A DNA stretch of 64,000 bases, from contig CM066994.1 in assembly GCA_033977485.1 (NCBI GenBank), positions 84,258,871 to 84,322,870 on the forward strand, written 5' to 3'. This document shows positions 1 through 11,792 of this stretch, piece by piece. Both the position numbers and the translations under genes were made by a program. Source of the stretch: Hydrangea macrophylla. Taxonomy: Eukaryota > Streptophyta > Magnoliopsida > Cornales > Hydrangeaceae. The notes under the pieces were generated by a model. It searched no databases, was not told the origin of the DNA, and saw only the letters and a list, made by a program, of their open reading frames with translations. Numbering within the stretch: position 1 is the first letter of the stretch; each line of letters starts with the position of its first letter.

Positions 1-320
1 TAAAGAGACAGAAGCGACATATAGAGAAAATAGTCAACCAATATAAAGAGAAAGCTGTCAACCAATATAAAGAGACGGAAGCGATATAAAGAGAAAATAG
101 TAAAACCATTTATCCAAAAGAAATAGCAAAACCGATGACCAACCAATATAAAGAGAAAAATGTCAACCAATATGAAGAGAAAACTGTCAACCAACATAAA
201 GAGACAGAAGCGACATAAAGAGAAAACAGTAAAACCATTTATCCAAAAGAAAGAGCAAAACCGATGACCAACCAATATAAAGATAAAACTGTCAACCAAT
301 ATAAAGAGAAAATTAGTAAA
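1..320. repeat. Short AT-rich direct repeats at left edge
   Basis: A motif close to accaatataaagagaaaact recurs many times. A longer unit beginning taaaaccatttatccaaaag appears at about 101 and again at about 231, so the block is also a ~130-bp direct duplication. It lies just beyond the 3' end of the CACTA TNP2 gene, so it is probably internal or subterminal repeat DNA of that element. The left boundary is outside the window. Confidence 0.55.
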
Positions 321-393
321 CGTTGTTCATTAACATACAGAAAAAAACACCAAAATGCATAATCTATCGTGCATATCTGAGTCTAATACACTC

Positions 394-2790
394 TCATTCC
401 TCGATATCCGTGTCTAAATCCCTAAGCACATGTTCTTCTTCATCAGAACAATACTCCATCAATGTTTCATCTTCATCATCGGAATATTCACTATCATCAT
501 CGTCATTGATAAAAGTTGAATCTGAATGACGTAATTCTACTGGACGGATGACAGCACTAATATCAACATGCACCGGTTCGATGTCTGGCCTATTCAAAGC
601 TACTGACACTCCTTCACTATCATCATGTACAACACCTGTTCCAGATTGGAACTCTTCTTGGAATGCCATGTCATTTGTGTCAACTTCTTCATCCATTAAA
701 GGCACGACCGGAACGTCATATACATTTTGTGGCTTTATGTCCTGAATGACTAGCCAATCACCTCTGTATTTTGTGTCTTTAAGATAAAACACTTGTTTTG
801 CTTGAGATGCAAGCACATAAGGATCATCCCAATAGCACGTTCGAGATGCATTTATACTTTTGAAGTGGGCATCAGTGCGGATTCCGGTCTTATTGTTACC
901 GACATCCCACCAATCACACTTGAACAATAGTACAGAGTTGTCTGCTCCGTATTTCAACTCTACAATATCATTGATAACCCCGTAAAACTCCAACTCATTA
1001 TTACCCTCGTATATCCCTTCAACTAGAACACCACTATTCTGAGTTTTTCTGTGCATTTCACGTTCTTTGGTGTGAAATTGTATACCCTCAATAATGCAAC
1101 CAGTGTAACGCTTCACTCTTGGATCCAGACAACATGCTAAGGCAAATAGGCCATCAGTAGCTTCAGGTGAGTTTTGATGCCGCAAAAGTTGAATCTAATA
1201 TTGAAACACAAAATGATCATAAAGTGACTCATGAAATAATGATGTAACAAGTTTACTTTATATTCCTATAAAATACTTACACGATCCTCGAACCACTTAG
1301 CAAATTGTTGCTGTTGCATTTTATCTATATTGTTCACGTTCTGTCGTTGCAATTCAGCTTTATGTTCCCTATATAAGCAATTAAATTAATTGTGTCATAA
1401 CTTGAAGTAAAGAAATAAGCAAGTAATGCTAATAGAGTTAACTTACTCAAAATATATTTTTGTCTCTTCGCAATTATTCAACACAGTGTAATGCATTGTC
1501 CCCAAGTCAGCCGGATCACACCATCCGTATTTTGATGCACTTATTGTTCGCCAATTCTTATTGAAAATGGCAAGTTCACTTCCATTCTCCCCATTATCTC
1601 CAACGTCGTTTCTTTCCTCTCGATTAAACCTTGTCGGAATATCCTCAAGGTACATGGACATAAATGTGATGCATTCATAATCAATGTACGCCTCAACAAT
1701 TGAACCTTCAGGTCGTGCTTTATTGCGCACAAATTTCTTAAGAGTGCCCAAAAACCTACAAGGTATCATTTCTGCTGAATTAAGTGTTTTAAATGATATA
1801 TTAAATAACTAAAGATTTATAATGTATGTACCGGTTACCTCTCAATTGGATACATCCACCTGTATTGTACAGGTCCACCTAATTTGGCCTCCAATGGCAA
1901 ATGGATTGCTAAGTGGACCATAACATCAAAGAAAGCTGGTGGAAATATTTGTTCCAACTTGCAAAGGATCGTGGCAATGTCATTTTCCAAGCTCTCAAGT
2001 ACTTGGAGTTTCAACTTCTTAGCACACAATTCCCTGAAAAATATTCCCAGCTCAATCAAGGTGGTTGAGACAAATTCATTAAGATATCCACGGATTACAA
2101 CAGGAAGAAGACATTGTAAAAGCACGTGGCTGTCATGGCTCTTCAATCCAGTTATTTTTCCTTCTTTTACATTAACACACCGAGATATATTCGATGCATA
2201 TCCATCTGGGAATTTCACCGATTTAAGCCACTCACACCAACTCTTCCTCTCATCAGTTGACAAACTATAGCATGCAGGTAGTACGATAAATTTATCACCT
2301 CTTTGAGTTAGGTGCAATTCCTTTCGAATACCAAGCTCTTGCAGGTCCAATCGGGTTTTAGCATTGTCTTTTGTTTTTCCTTCTATATTCATTAACGTTC
2401 TAATCACATTATCACAAATGTTCTTCTCGATGTGCATGACGTCCAAATTGTGGCGCAAATTCAATGACTTCCAGTATGGTAATTCGAAAAAAATGCTGCA
2501 TTTTGTCCAATTCAACTCGATACTTGGACATTTCCTCTTCTTACCAACCTTCCCAAATGTCACAGGTTCGATGAGCGCTAATTGTTCTAGCACATCGTCC
2601 CCAGATAAGAACTTAGGGACCAATCTACGCTCTAATGTTCCATCAAACAAATCCTTCTTGCGCCGCCACACATGTGATCGTGTTAGGAAACAACGATGAC
2701 ACATGTAGCATATTTTTTTCCCATTTTTCAATCTTTGCAAACACGTATCCTTATTTAAAAGGGCCTCTTCTATCTCTGTACTAGTTCATC
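394..2790 (-). pseudogene. CACTA (En/Spm) TNP2 transposase, 5'-truncated, four exons visible
   Basis: Minus-strand remnant of a CACTA-superfamily transposase. I read four exons: 2790-1839, 1755-1447, 1368-1281 and 1194-394. All junctions are GT/AG and the frame stays open across them. In protein order they give the end of the Transposase_21 domain (HRCFLTRSHVWRR near 2680, ELPYWKSLNLRHNLDVMHIE near 2430), then DUF4218 (GGPVQYRWMYPIER running into FLGTLKKFVRNKARPEGS), then DUF4216 (FYGVINDIVELKYG, LLFKCDWWDV, YWDDPYVLASQAKQVFY), and an acidic tail to the stop at 394. Family knowledge: full TNP2 has an N-terminal transposase-associated domain and the catalytic half of Transposase_21. Both are missing because coding sequence ends at in-frame stops (about 2786-2791) where the satellite begins. 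The intact exons suggest a fairly recent loss. Confidence 0.85.
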
Positions 2791-2797
2791 ACAAAAA

Positions 2798-4135
2798 TCG
2801 TGGTTACCGAATCGACGATTTGCATTTTGACCCCCCAAACCCCAAAAACTTAGTTTTTAAGAGTTTACGAGGTAGAAAAGTTGTTTTGTATTGTATCTTG
2901 ATAACCGGGAGTCAGATTCGTGTTTTGTTTCATCCTATAACTTTCTATAGATGTATGGGAGGTGCGAGTTAAGTTTCGTAGTTACCGAATCGACGGTTTG
3001 CATTTTGAACCCCCAAACCCCAAAAACTTAGTTTTTAAGTGTTTACGAGGTAGAAAAGTTGTTTTGTATTGTATCTTGATAACCGGGAGTCAGATTCCTA
3101 TTCTGTTTCTTCCTGCAACTTTTTATGGATGTGTGGGAGGTGCAAGTTAAGTTTCGTGGTTACCGGATCGACGGTTTTCATTTTGACCCCCCAACCCCAA
3201 AAACTTAGTTTTTAAGAGTTTACGAGGTAGAAAAGTTGTTTTGTATTGTATCTTGATAACCGGGAGTCAGATTCCTGTTCCGTTTCTTCCTACAACTTTT
3301 TATGGATGTGTGGGAGTTGTGAGTTAAGTTTCGTGATTACCGGATTGACAGTTTTCATTTTGACCCCCCAAATCCCAAAAACTTAGTTTTTAAGAGTTTA
3401 CGAGGTAGAAAAGTTGTTTTGTATTGTATCTTGATAACCGGGAGTCAGATTCATGTTTTGTTTCATCCTATAACTTTCTATAGATGTATGGGAGGTGCGA
3501 GTTAAGTTTCGTAGTTACTGAATCGACGGTTTGCATTTTGAACCCCCAAACCCCAAAAACATAGTTTTTAAGAGTTTACGAGGTAGAAAAGTTATTTTGT
3601 ATTGTATCCTGATAACCGAGAGTCAGATTCCTGTTCCATTTCTTCTTGAAACTTTCTATGGATGTGTGGGAGGTACGAGTTAAGTTTCGTGGTTACCGGA
3701 TCGACGGTTTTCATTTTGACCCCCCAAACCCCAAAAACTTAGTTTTTAAGAGTTTACGAGGTAGAAAAGTTGTTTTGTATTGTATCTTGATAACCGGGAG
3801 TCAGATTCTTGTTCCGTTTCTTCCTACAACTTTCTGTGGATGTGTGGGAGGTGCAAGTTATGTTTCGTGGTTACCGGATTGACGGTTTTCATTTTGACCT
3901 CCCAAACCCCAAAAACTTAGATTTTAAGAGTTTACGACATAGAAAAGTTATTTTGTATTGTATCTTGATAACAAGGAGTCAGATTCCTGTTCTGTTTCTT
4001 CCTACAACTTTTTATGGACGTGTGGGGGTTGCGAGTTAAGTTTCGTGATTACCGGATCAACAGTTTTCATTTTGAGCCCCCAAACCCCAAAAACTTAGTT
4101 TTTAAGAGTTTACGAGGTAAAAAAGTTGTTTTGTA
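2798..4135 (+). repeat. Left edge of satellite: divergent monomers without HOR order
   Basis: About 7.5 monomers abutting the truncated CACTA transposase. They carry private variants (gaggtagaaaag instead of gaggtaaaaaag, and ggttttcattttg), and successive monomers resemble each other more than any monomer inside the HOR region. Divergent, non-HOR edges are usual where an array escapes homogenisation. Confidence 0.7.
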
Positions 4136-6984
4136 TTGTATCTGGATAACCGGGAGTCCGATTCCTGTTCCGTTTCTTCCTGTAACTTTCTATGGATGTG
4201 TGAGTGGTGCGAGTTAAGTTTCGTGGTTAACGGATCGACGGTTTGCATTTTGACCCCCCAAACCCCAAAAACTTGGTTTTTAAGAGTTTACGAGGTAAAA
4301 AAGTTGTTTTGTATTGTATCTTGATAACCGGGAGTCTTATTGTTGTTCCGTTTCTTCCTACAACTTTTTATGGATGTGTGGGTGGTGTGAGTTAATTTTC
4401 GTGGTTACCGGATCGACGGTTTGCATCCAAACCCCAAAAACTTAGTTTTTAAGAGTTTACGAGATAAAAAAGTTGTTTTGTATTGTATCTGGATAACCGG
4501 GAGTCTGATTCCTGTTCCGTTGCTTCCTGCAACTTTCTATGGACATGTGGGAGTTGTAAGTTATGTTTCGTGATTACCGGAAGGACGGTTTGCATTTAGA
4601 CCCCACAAACCCCAAAAACATAGTTTTTAAGAGTTTACGAGGTAAAAAGTTGTTTTGTATTGTATCTTGATAACCGGGAGTCCAATTCCTGTTCAGTTTC
4701 TTCCTGCAACTTTCTATGGATGTGTGGGAGGTGCGAGTTAAGTTTCATGGTTACTGGATTGACAGTTTTCACTTGACACCCCAAACCTAAAAAACTTAGT
4801 TTTTAAGAGTTTACTAGGTAAAAAAGTTGTTTTGTTTTGTATTGTATCTTGATGACCGGGAGTCGAATTCCAGTTCCATTTGTTCCTACAACTTTCTATG
4901 GACGTGTGGGAGTTGCGAGTTATGTTTCCTATTTACCGGATTTACGGTTTGCATTTTGACCCCTCAAACCCCAAAAACTTAGTTTTTAAGAGTTTACGAG
5001 GTAAAAAGGTTATTTTGTATTGTATCTTGATAACCGGGTGTCCAATTCCTGTTCCGTTTCTTCTTGAAACTTTCTATAGACGTGTGGGAGTTGCAATTTA
5101 AGTTTCGTGTTTACCGGATTAACGGTTTGCATTTTGACCCCCCAAACCCCAAAAACTTAGTTTTTAAGAGTTTATGAGGTAAAAAAGTTGTTTTGTTTTG
5201 TATTGTATCTTGATGACCGGGAGTCCAATTCCTGTTCCATTTCTTCCTACAACTTTCTATGGACGTGTGGGAGTTGCAAGTTATGTTTCGTGTTTACCGG
5301 ATTGACGGTCTGCATTTTGACCCCCCAAACCCCAAAAACTTAGTTTTTAAGAGTTTACGAGGTAAAAAAGTTATTTTGTATTGTATCTTGATAACCGGGT
5401 GTCCAATTCCTATTCTGTTTCTTCTTGCAACTTTCTATAGACGTGTGGGAGTTGCGATTTAAGTTTCGTGTTTACCGAATTGACGGTTTGCATTTTGACC
5501 CCCCAAACCCCAAAAACTTAGTTTTTAAGAGTTTACGAGGTAAAAAAGTTGTTTTTATTGTATCTTGATGACCGAGAGCCCAATTCCTGTTCAGTTTCTT
5601 CCTGCAACTTTAAATGGACATGTGGGTGTTGCGAGTTAAGTTTTGTATTTACCGGATTGACGGTTTGCATTTTGACCACCCAAACCCCAAAAACTTAGTT
5701 TTTAAGAGTTTACGAGGTAAAAAAGTTGTTTTGCATTGTATGTTGATAATCGGGAGTCCGATTCCTATTCCGTTTCTTCCTGCAACTTTCTATGGATGTG
5801 TGGGTGGTGTGAGTTAAGTTTCGTGGTTACAGGATCGACGGTTTGCATTTTGACCCCCCAAACCCCAAAAACTTAGTTTTTAAGAGTTTACGAGGTAAAA
5901 AAGTTGTTTTGTATTGTATCTGGATAACCAGGAGTCCGATTCCTGTTCCGTTTCTTCCTACAACTTTCTATGGATGTATGGATGGTGCGAGTTAAGTTTC
6001 TTGGTTAACGGATCGACGGTTTGCATTTTGACCCCCCAAACCCCAATAACTTAGTTTTTAAGAGTTTACGAGGTAAAAAAGTTATTTTGTATTGTATCTT
6101 GATAACCGAGTGTACAATTACTGTTCTGTTTCTTCCTGCAACTTTCTATGGATGTGTGAGAGGTGCGAGTTAAGTTTCATGGTTACCGGATCGACAGTTT
6201 TCATTTTGACCCTCCAAACCCCAAAAACTTAGTTTTTAAGAGTTTACGAGGTAAAAAAGTTGTTTTGTTTTGTATTGTATCTTGATGACCGGGAGTCCAA
6301 TTCCTGTTCCGTTTCTAACTACAACTTTATATGGAAGTGTGGGAGTTGCGAGTTATGTTTCGTGTTTACAGGATTGATGGTTTGCATTTTGACCCCCCAA
6401 ACCCTAAAAACTTATTTTTTTTGAGTTAACGAGGTAAAAAAGTTGTTTTGTATTGTATCTTGATAACCGGGTGTCCAATTCCTATTCCGTTTCTTCTTTC
6501 AACTTTCTATAGACGTGTGGGAGTTGCGAGTTAAGTTTCGTGTTTACCGGATTGACGGTTTGCATTTTGACCCCCCAAAATCCAAAAACTTAGTTTTTCA
6601 GAGTTTACGAGGTAAAAAAGTTGTTTTGTATTGTATCTTGATGACCGAGAGCCCAATTCCTGTTCAGTTTCTTCCTGCAACTTTCTATGGATGTGTGGAT
6701 GGTGCGATTAAGTTTTGTGGTTACCGGATCGACGGTTTGCATATTGACCCCCCAAACCCCAAAAACTTAGTTTCTAAGAGTTTACGAGGTAAAAAAGTTA
6801 TTTTGTATTGTATCTTGATTACCGGGAGTCCAATTCTTGTTCTATTTCTTCCTCCAACTTTCAATGGACGTGTGGGAATTGTGAGTTAAGTTTCGTGGTT
6901 ACCGGATCGACGGTTTGCATTTTGACCCCCCAAACCCCAAAAACGTAGTTTTAAGAGTTTACGAGGTAAAAAAGTTATTTTGTA
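4136..6984 (+). repeat. HOR copy 1 (16-mer)
   Basis: Defined from the diagnostic monomer at 4136 (tgtatctggataaccgggag followed by tgagtggtgcgag) to its next occurrence at 6985, 2,849 bp apart. It differs from later copies at scattered bases (for example a monomer near 6540 reading ccccccaaaatcc), consistent with its position near the array edge. Confidence 0.8.
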
Positions 6985-9835
6985 TTGTATCTGGATAACC
7001 GGGAGTCCGATTCCTATTCCGTTTCTTCCTGTAACTTTCTATGGATGTGTGAGTGGTGCGAGTTAAGTTTCGTGGTTAACGGATCGACGGTTTGCATTTT
7101 GACCCCCCAAACCACAAAAACTTGGTTTTTAAGAGTTTACGAGATAAAAAAGTTGTTTTGTATTGTATCTTGATAACCGGGAGTCTGATTATTGTTCCGT
7201 TTCTTCCTACAACTTTTTATGGATGTTTGGGTGGTGTGAGTTAATTTTCGTGGTTACCGGATCGACGGTTTGCATCCAAACCCCAAAAACTTAGTTTTTA
7301 AGAGTTTACGAGATAAAAAAGTTGTTTTGTATTGTAACTGGATAACCGGGAGTCTGATTCCTGTTCCGTTGCTTCTTGCAACTTTCTATGGACATGTAGG
7401 AGTTGTAAGTTATGTTTCGTGATTACCGGAAGGACGGTTTGCATTTAGACCCCACAAACCCCAAAAACATAGTTTTTAAGAGTTTACGAGGTAAAAAAGT
7501 TATTTTGTATTGTATCTTGATAACCGGGAGTCCAATTCCTATTCAGTTTCTTCCTGCAACTTTCTATGGATGTGTGGGAGGTGCGAGTTAAGTTTCATGG
7601 TTACTGGATCGACAGTTTTCACTTGACCCCCCAAACCTAAAAAACTTAGTTTTTAAGAGTTTACTAGGTAAAAAAGTTGTTTTGTTTTGTATTGTATCTT
7701 GATGACCGAGAGTCCAATTCCAGTTCAATTTCTTCCTACAACTTTCTATGGACGTGTGGGAGTTGCGAGTTATGTTTCCTATTTACCGGATTTACGATTT
7801 ACATTTTGACCCCTCAAACCCCAAAAACTTAGTTTTTAAGAGTTTACGAGGTAAAAAAGTTATTTTGTATTGTATCTTGATAACCGGGTGTCCAATTCCT
7901 GTTCCGTTTCTTCTTGAAACTTTCTATAGACGTGTGGGAGTTGCGATTTAAGTTTTGTGTTTACCGGATTAACGGTTTGCATTTTGACCCCCCAAACCCC
8001 AAAAACTTAGTTTTTAAGAGTTTATGAGGTAAAAAAATTGTTTTGTTTTGTATTGTATCTTGATGACCGGGAGTCCAATTCCTGTTCCATTTCTTCCTAC
8101 AACTTTCTATGGACGTGTGGAAGTTGCAAGTTATGTTTCGTGTTTACCGGATTGACGGTTTGCATTTTGACCCCCCAAACCCCAAAAACTTAGTTTTTAA
8201 GAGTTTACGAGGTAAAAAAGTTATTTTGTATTGTATCTTGATAACCGGGTGTCCAATTCCTGTTCTGTTTCTTCTTGCAACTTTCTATAGACGTGTGGGA
8301 ATTGCGATTTAAGTTTCGTGTTTACCGGATTGACGGTTTGCATTTTGACCCCCCAAACCCCAAAAACTTAGTTTTTAAGAGTTTACGAGGTAAAAAAGTT
8401 GTTTTGTATTGTATCTTGATGACCGAGAGCCCAATTCCTGTTCAGTTTCTTCCTGCAACTTTAAATGGACATGTGGGAGTTGCGAGTTAAGTTTTGTATT
8501 TACCGGATTGACGGTTTGCATTTTGACCCTCCAAACCCCAAAAACTTAGTTTTTAAGAGTTTACGAGGTAAAAAAGTTGTTTTGTATTGTATGTTGATAA
8601 TCAGGAGTCCGATTTCTATTCCGTTTCTTCCTGCAACTTTCTATGGATGTGTGGGTGGTGTGAGTTAAGTTTCGTGGTTACAGGATCGACGGTTTGCATT
8701 TTGACCCCCCAAACCCCAAAAACTTAGTTTTTAAGAGTTTACGAGGTAAAAAAGTTGTTTTGTATTGTATCTGGATAACCAGGAGTCCGATTCCTATTCC
8801 GTTTCTTCCTACAACTTTCTATGGATGTATGGATGGTGCGAGTTAAGTTTCTTGGTTAACGGATCGACGGTTTGCATTTTGACCCCCCAAACCCCAATAA
8901 CTTAGTTTTTAAGAGTTTACGAGGTAAAAAAGTTATTTTGTATTGTATCTTGATAACCGAGTGTACAATTACTGTTCTGTTTCTTCCTGCAACTTTCTAT
9001 GGATGTGTGAGAGGTGCGAGTTAAGTTTCATGGTTACCGGATCGACAGTTTTCATTTTGACCCCCCAAACCCCAAAAACTTAGTTTTTAAGAGTTTACGA
9101 GGTAAAAAAGTTGTTTTGTTTTGTATTGTATCTTGATGACCGGGAGTCCAATTCCTGTTCCGTTTCTACCTACAACTTTATATGGAAGTGTGGGAGTTGC
9201 GAGTTATGTTTCGTGTTTACAGGATTGATGGTTTGCATTTTGACCCCCCAAACCCTAAAAACTTAGTTTTTTAGAGTTAACGAGGTAAAAAAGTTGTTTT
9301 GTATTGTATCTTGATAACCGGGTTTCCAATTCCTATTCCGTTTCTTCTTTCAACTTTCTATAGACGTGTGGGAGTTGCGAGTTAAGTTTCGTGTTTACCG
9401 GATTGACGGTTTGCATTTTGACCCCCCAAAACCCAAAAACTTAGTTTTTCAGAGTTTACGAGGTAAAAAAGTTATTTTGTATTGTATTTTGATAACCGGG
9501 AGTCTGATTCCTATTCCGTTTCTTCCTAAAACTTTCTATGGATGTGTGGATGGTGCGATTAAGTTTTGTGGTTACCGGATCGACGGTTTGCATTTTGACC
9601 CCCCAAACCCCAAAAACTTAGTTTCTAAGAGTTTACGAGGTAAAAAAGTTGTTTTGTATTTTATCTTGATAATCGGGAGTCCAATTCTTGTTCTATTTCT
9701 TCCTGCAACTTTCAATGGACATGTGGGAATTGTGAGTTAAGTTTCGTGGTTACCGGATCGACGGTTTGCATTTTGACCCCCCAAACCCCAAAAACGTAGT
9801 TTTAAGAGTTTACGAGGTAAAAAAGTTGTTTTGTA
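6985..9835 (+). repeat. HOR copy 2 (16-mer)
   Basis: 2,851 bp between diagnostic monomers. Monomer order matches copy 1, including the monomer lacking the ttttgacccccc block near 7270 and the ccctaaaaac-type monomer near 9255. Confidence 0.8.
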
Positions 9836-11792
9836 TTGTATCTGGATAACCGGGAGTCCGATTCCTGTTCCGTTTCTTCCTGTAACTTTCTATGGATGTG
9901 TGAGTGGTGCGAGTTAAGTTTCGTGGTTAACGGATCGACGGTTTGCATTTTGACCCCCCCAAACCCCAAAAACTTGGTTTTTAAGAGTTTACGAGGTAAA
10001 AAAGTTGTTTTGTATTGTATCTTGATAACCGGGAGTCTGATTATTGTTCCGTTTCTTCCTACAACTTTTTATGGATGTGTGGGTGGTGTGAGTTAATTTT
10101 CGTGGTTACCGGATCGACGGTTTGCATCCAAACCCCAAAAACTTAGTTTTTAAGAGTTTACGAGATAAAAAAGTTGTTTTGTATTGTATCTGGATAACCG
10201 GGAGTCTGATTCCTGTTCCGTTGCTTCCTGCAACTTTCTATGGACATGTAGGAGTTGTAAGTTATGTTTCGTGATTACCGGAAGGACGGTTTGCATTTAG
10301 ACCCCACAAACCCCAAAAACATAGTTTTTAAGAGTTTACGCGGTAAAAAAGTTATTTTGTATTGTATCTTGATAACCGGGAGTCCAATTCCTGTTCAGTT
10401 TCTTCCTGCAACTTTCTATGGATGTGTGGGAGGTGCGAGTTAAGTTTCATGGTTACTGGATCGACAGTTTTCACTTGACCCCCCAAACCTAAAAAACTTA
10501 GTTTTTAAGAGTTTACTAGGTAAAAAAGTTGTTTTGTTTTGTATTGTATCTTGATGACCGAGAGTCCAATTCCAGTTCAATTTCTTCCTACAACTTTCTA
10601 TGGACGTGTGGGAGTTGCGAGTTATGTTTCCTATTTACCGGATTTACGGTTTACATTTTGACCCCTCAAACCCCAAAAACTTAGTTTTTAAGAGTTTACG
10701 AGGTAAAAAAGTTATTTTGTATTGTATCTTGATAACCGGGTGTCCAATTCCTGTTCCGTTTCTTCCTACAACTTTCTATGGATGTATGGATGGTGCGAGT
10801 TAAGTTTCTTGGTTAACGGATCGACGGTTTGCATTTTGACCCCCCAAACCCCAATAACTTAGTTTTTAAGAGTTTACGAGGTAAAAAAGTTATTTTGTAT
10901 TGTATCTTGATAACCGAGTGTACAATTACTGTTCTGTTTCTTCCTGCAACTTTCTATGGATGTGTGAGAGGTGCGAGTTAAGTTTCATGGTTACCGGATC
11001 GACAGTTTTCATTTTGACCCCCCAAACCCCAAAAACTTAGTTTTTAAGAGTTTACGAGGTAAAAAAGTTGTTTTGTTTTGTATTGTATCTTGATGACCGG
11101 GAGTCCAATTCCTGTTCCGTTTCTACCTACAACTTTATATGGAAGTGTGGGAGTTGCGAGTTATGTTTCGTGTTTACAGGATTGATGGTTTGCATTTTGA
11201 CCCCCCAAACCCTAAAAACTTAGTTTTTTAGAGTTAACGAGGTAAAAAAGTTGTTTTGTATTGTATCTTGATAACCGGGTGTCCAATTCCTATTCCGTTT
11301 CTTCTTTCAACTTTCTATAGATGTGTGGGAGTTGCGAGTTAAGTTTCGTGTTTACCGGATTGACGGTTTGCATTTTGACCCCCCAAAACCCAAAAACTTA
11401 GTTTTTCAGAGTTTACGAGGTAAAAAAGTTGTTTTGTATTGTATTTTGATAACCGGGAGTCTGATTCCTATTCCGTTTCTTCCTAAAATTTTCTATGGAT
11501 GTGTGGATGGTGCGATTAAGTTTTGTGGTTACCGGATCGACGGTTTGCATTTTGACCCCCCAAACCCCAAAAACTTAGTTTCTAAGAGTTTACGAGGTAA
11601 AAAAGTTGTTTTGTATTTTATCTTGATAACCGGGAGTCCAATTCTTGTTCTATTTCTTCCTGCAACTTTCAATGGACATGTGGGAATTGTGAGTTAAGTT
11701 TCGTGGTTACCGGATCGACGGTTTGCATTTTGACCCCCCAAACCCCAAAAACGTAGTTTTAAGAGTTTACGAGGTAAAAAAGTTGTTTTGTA
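9836..11792 (+). repeat. HOR copy 3 (11-mer deletion derivative)
   Basis: Only 1,957 bp (11 x 178) separate the diagnostic monomers, so five monomers are missing. The junction lies within a monomer near 10760-10790. The monomer starting at 10600 begins as the usual gggagttgcgagttatgttt type but ends in the ctatggatgtatggatggtg type, which normally sits five monomers further on. This is the expected product of unequal exchange in register. Confidence 0.8.

Noticed and set aside
394..745. Ser-rich plus-strand reading frames at 323-745
   Set aside because: They are shadows of the acidic C-terminal tail and DUF4216 part of the minus-strand transposase.
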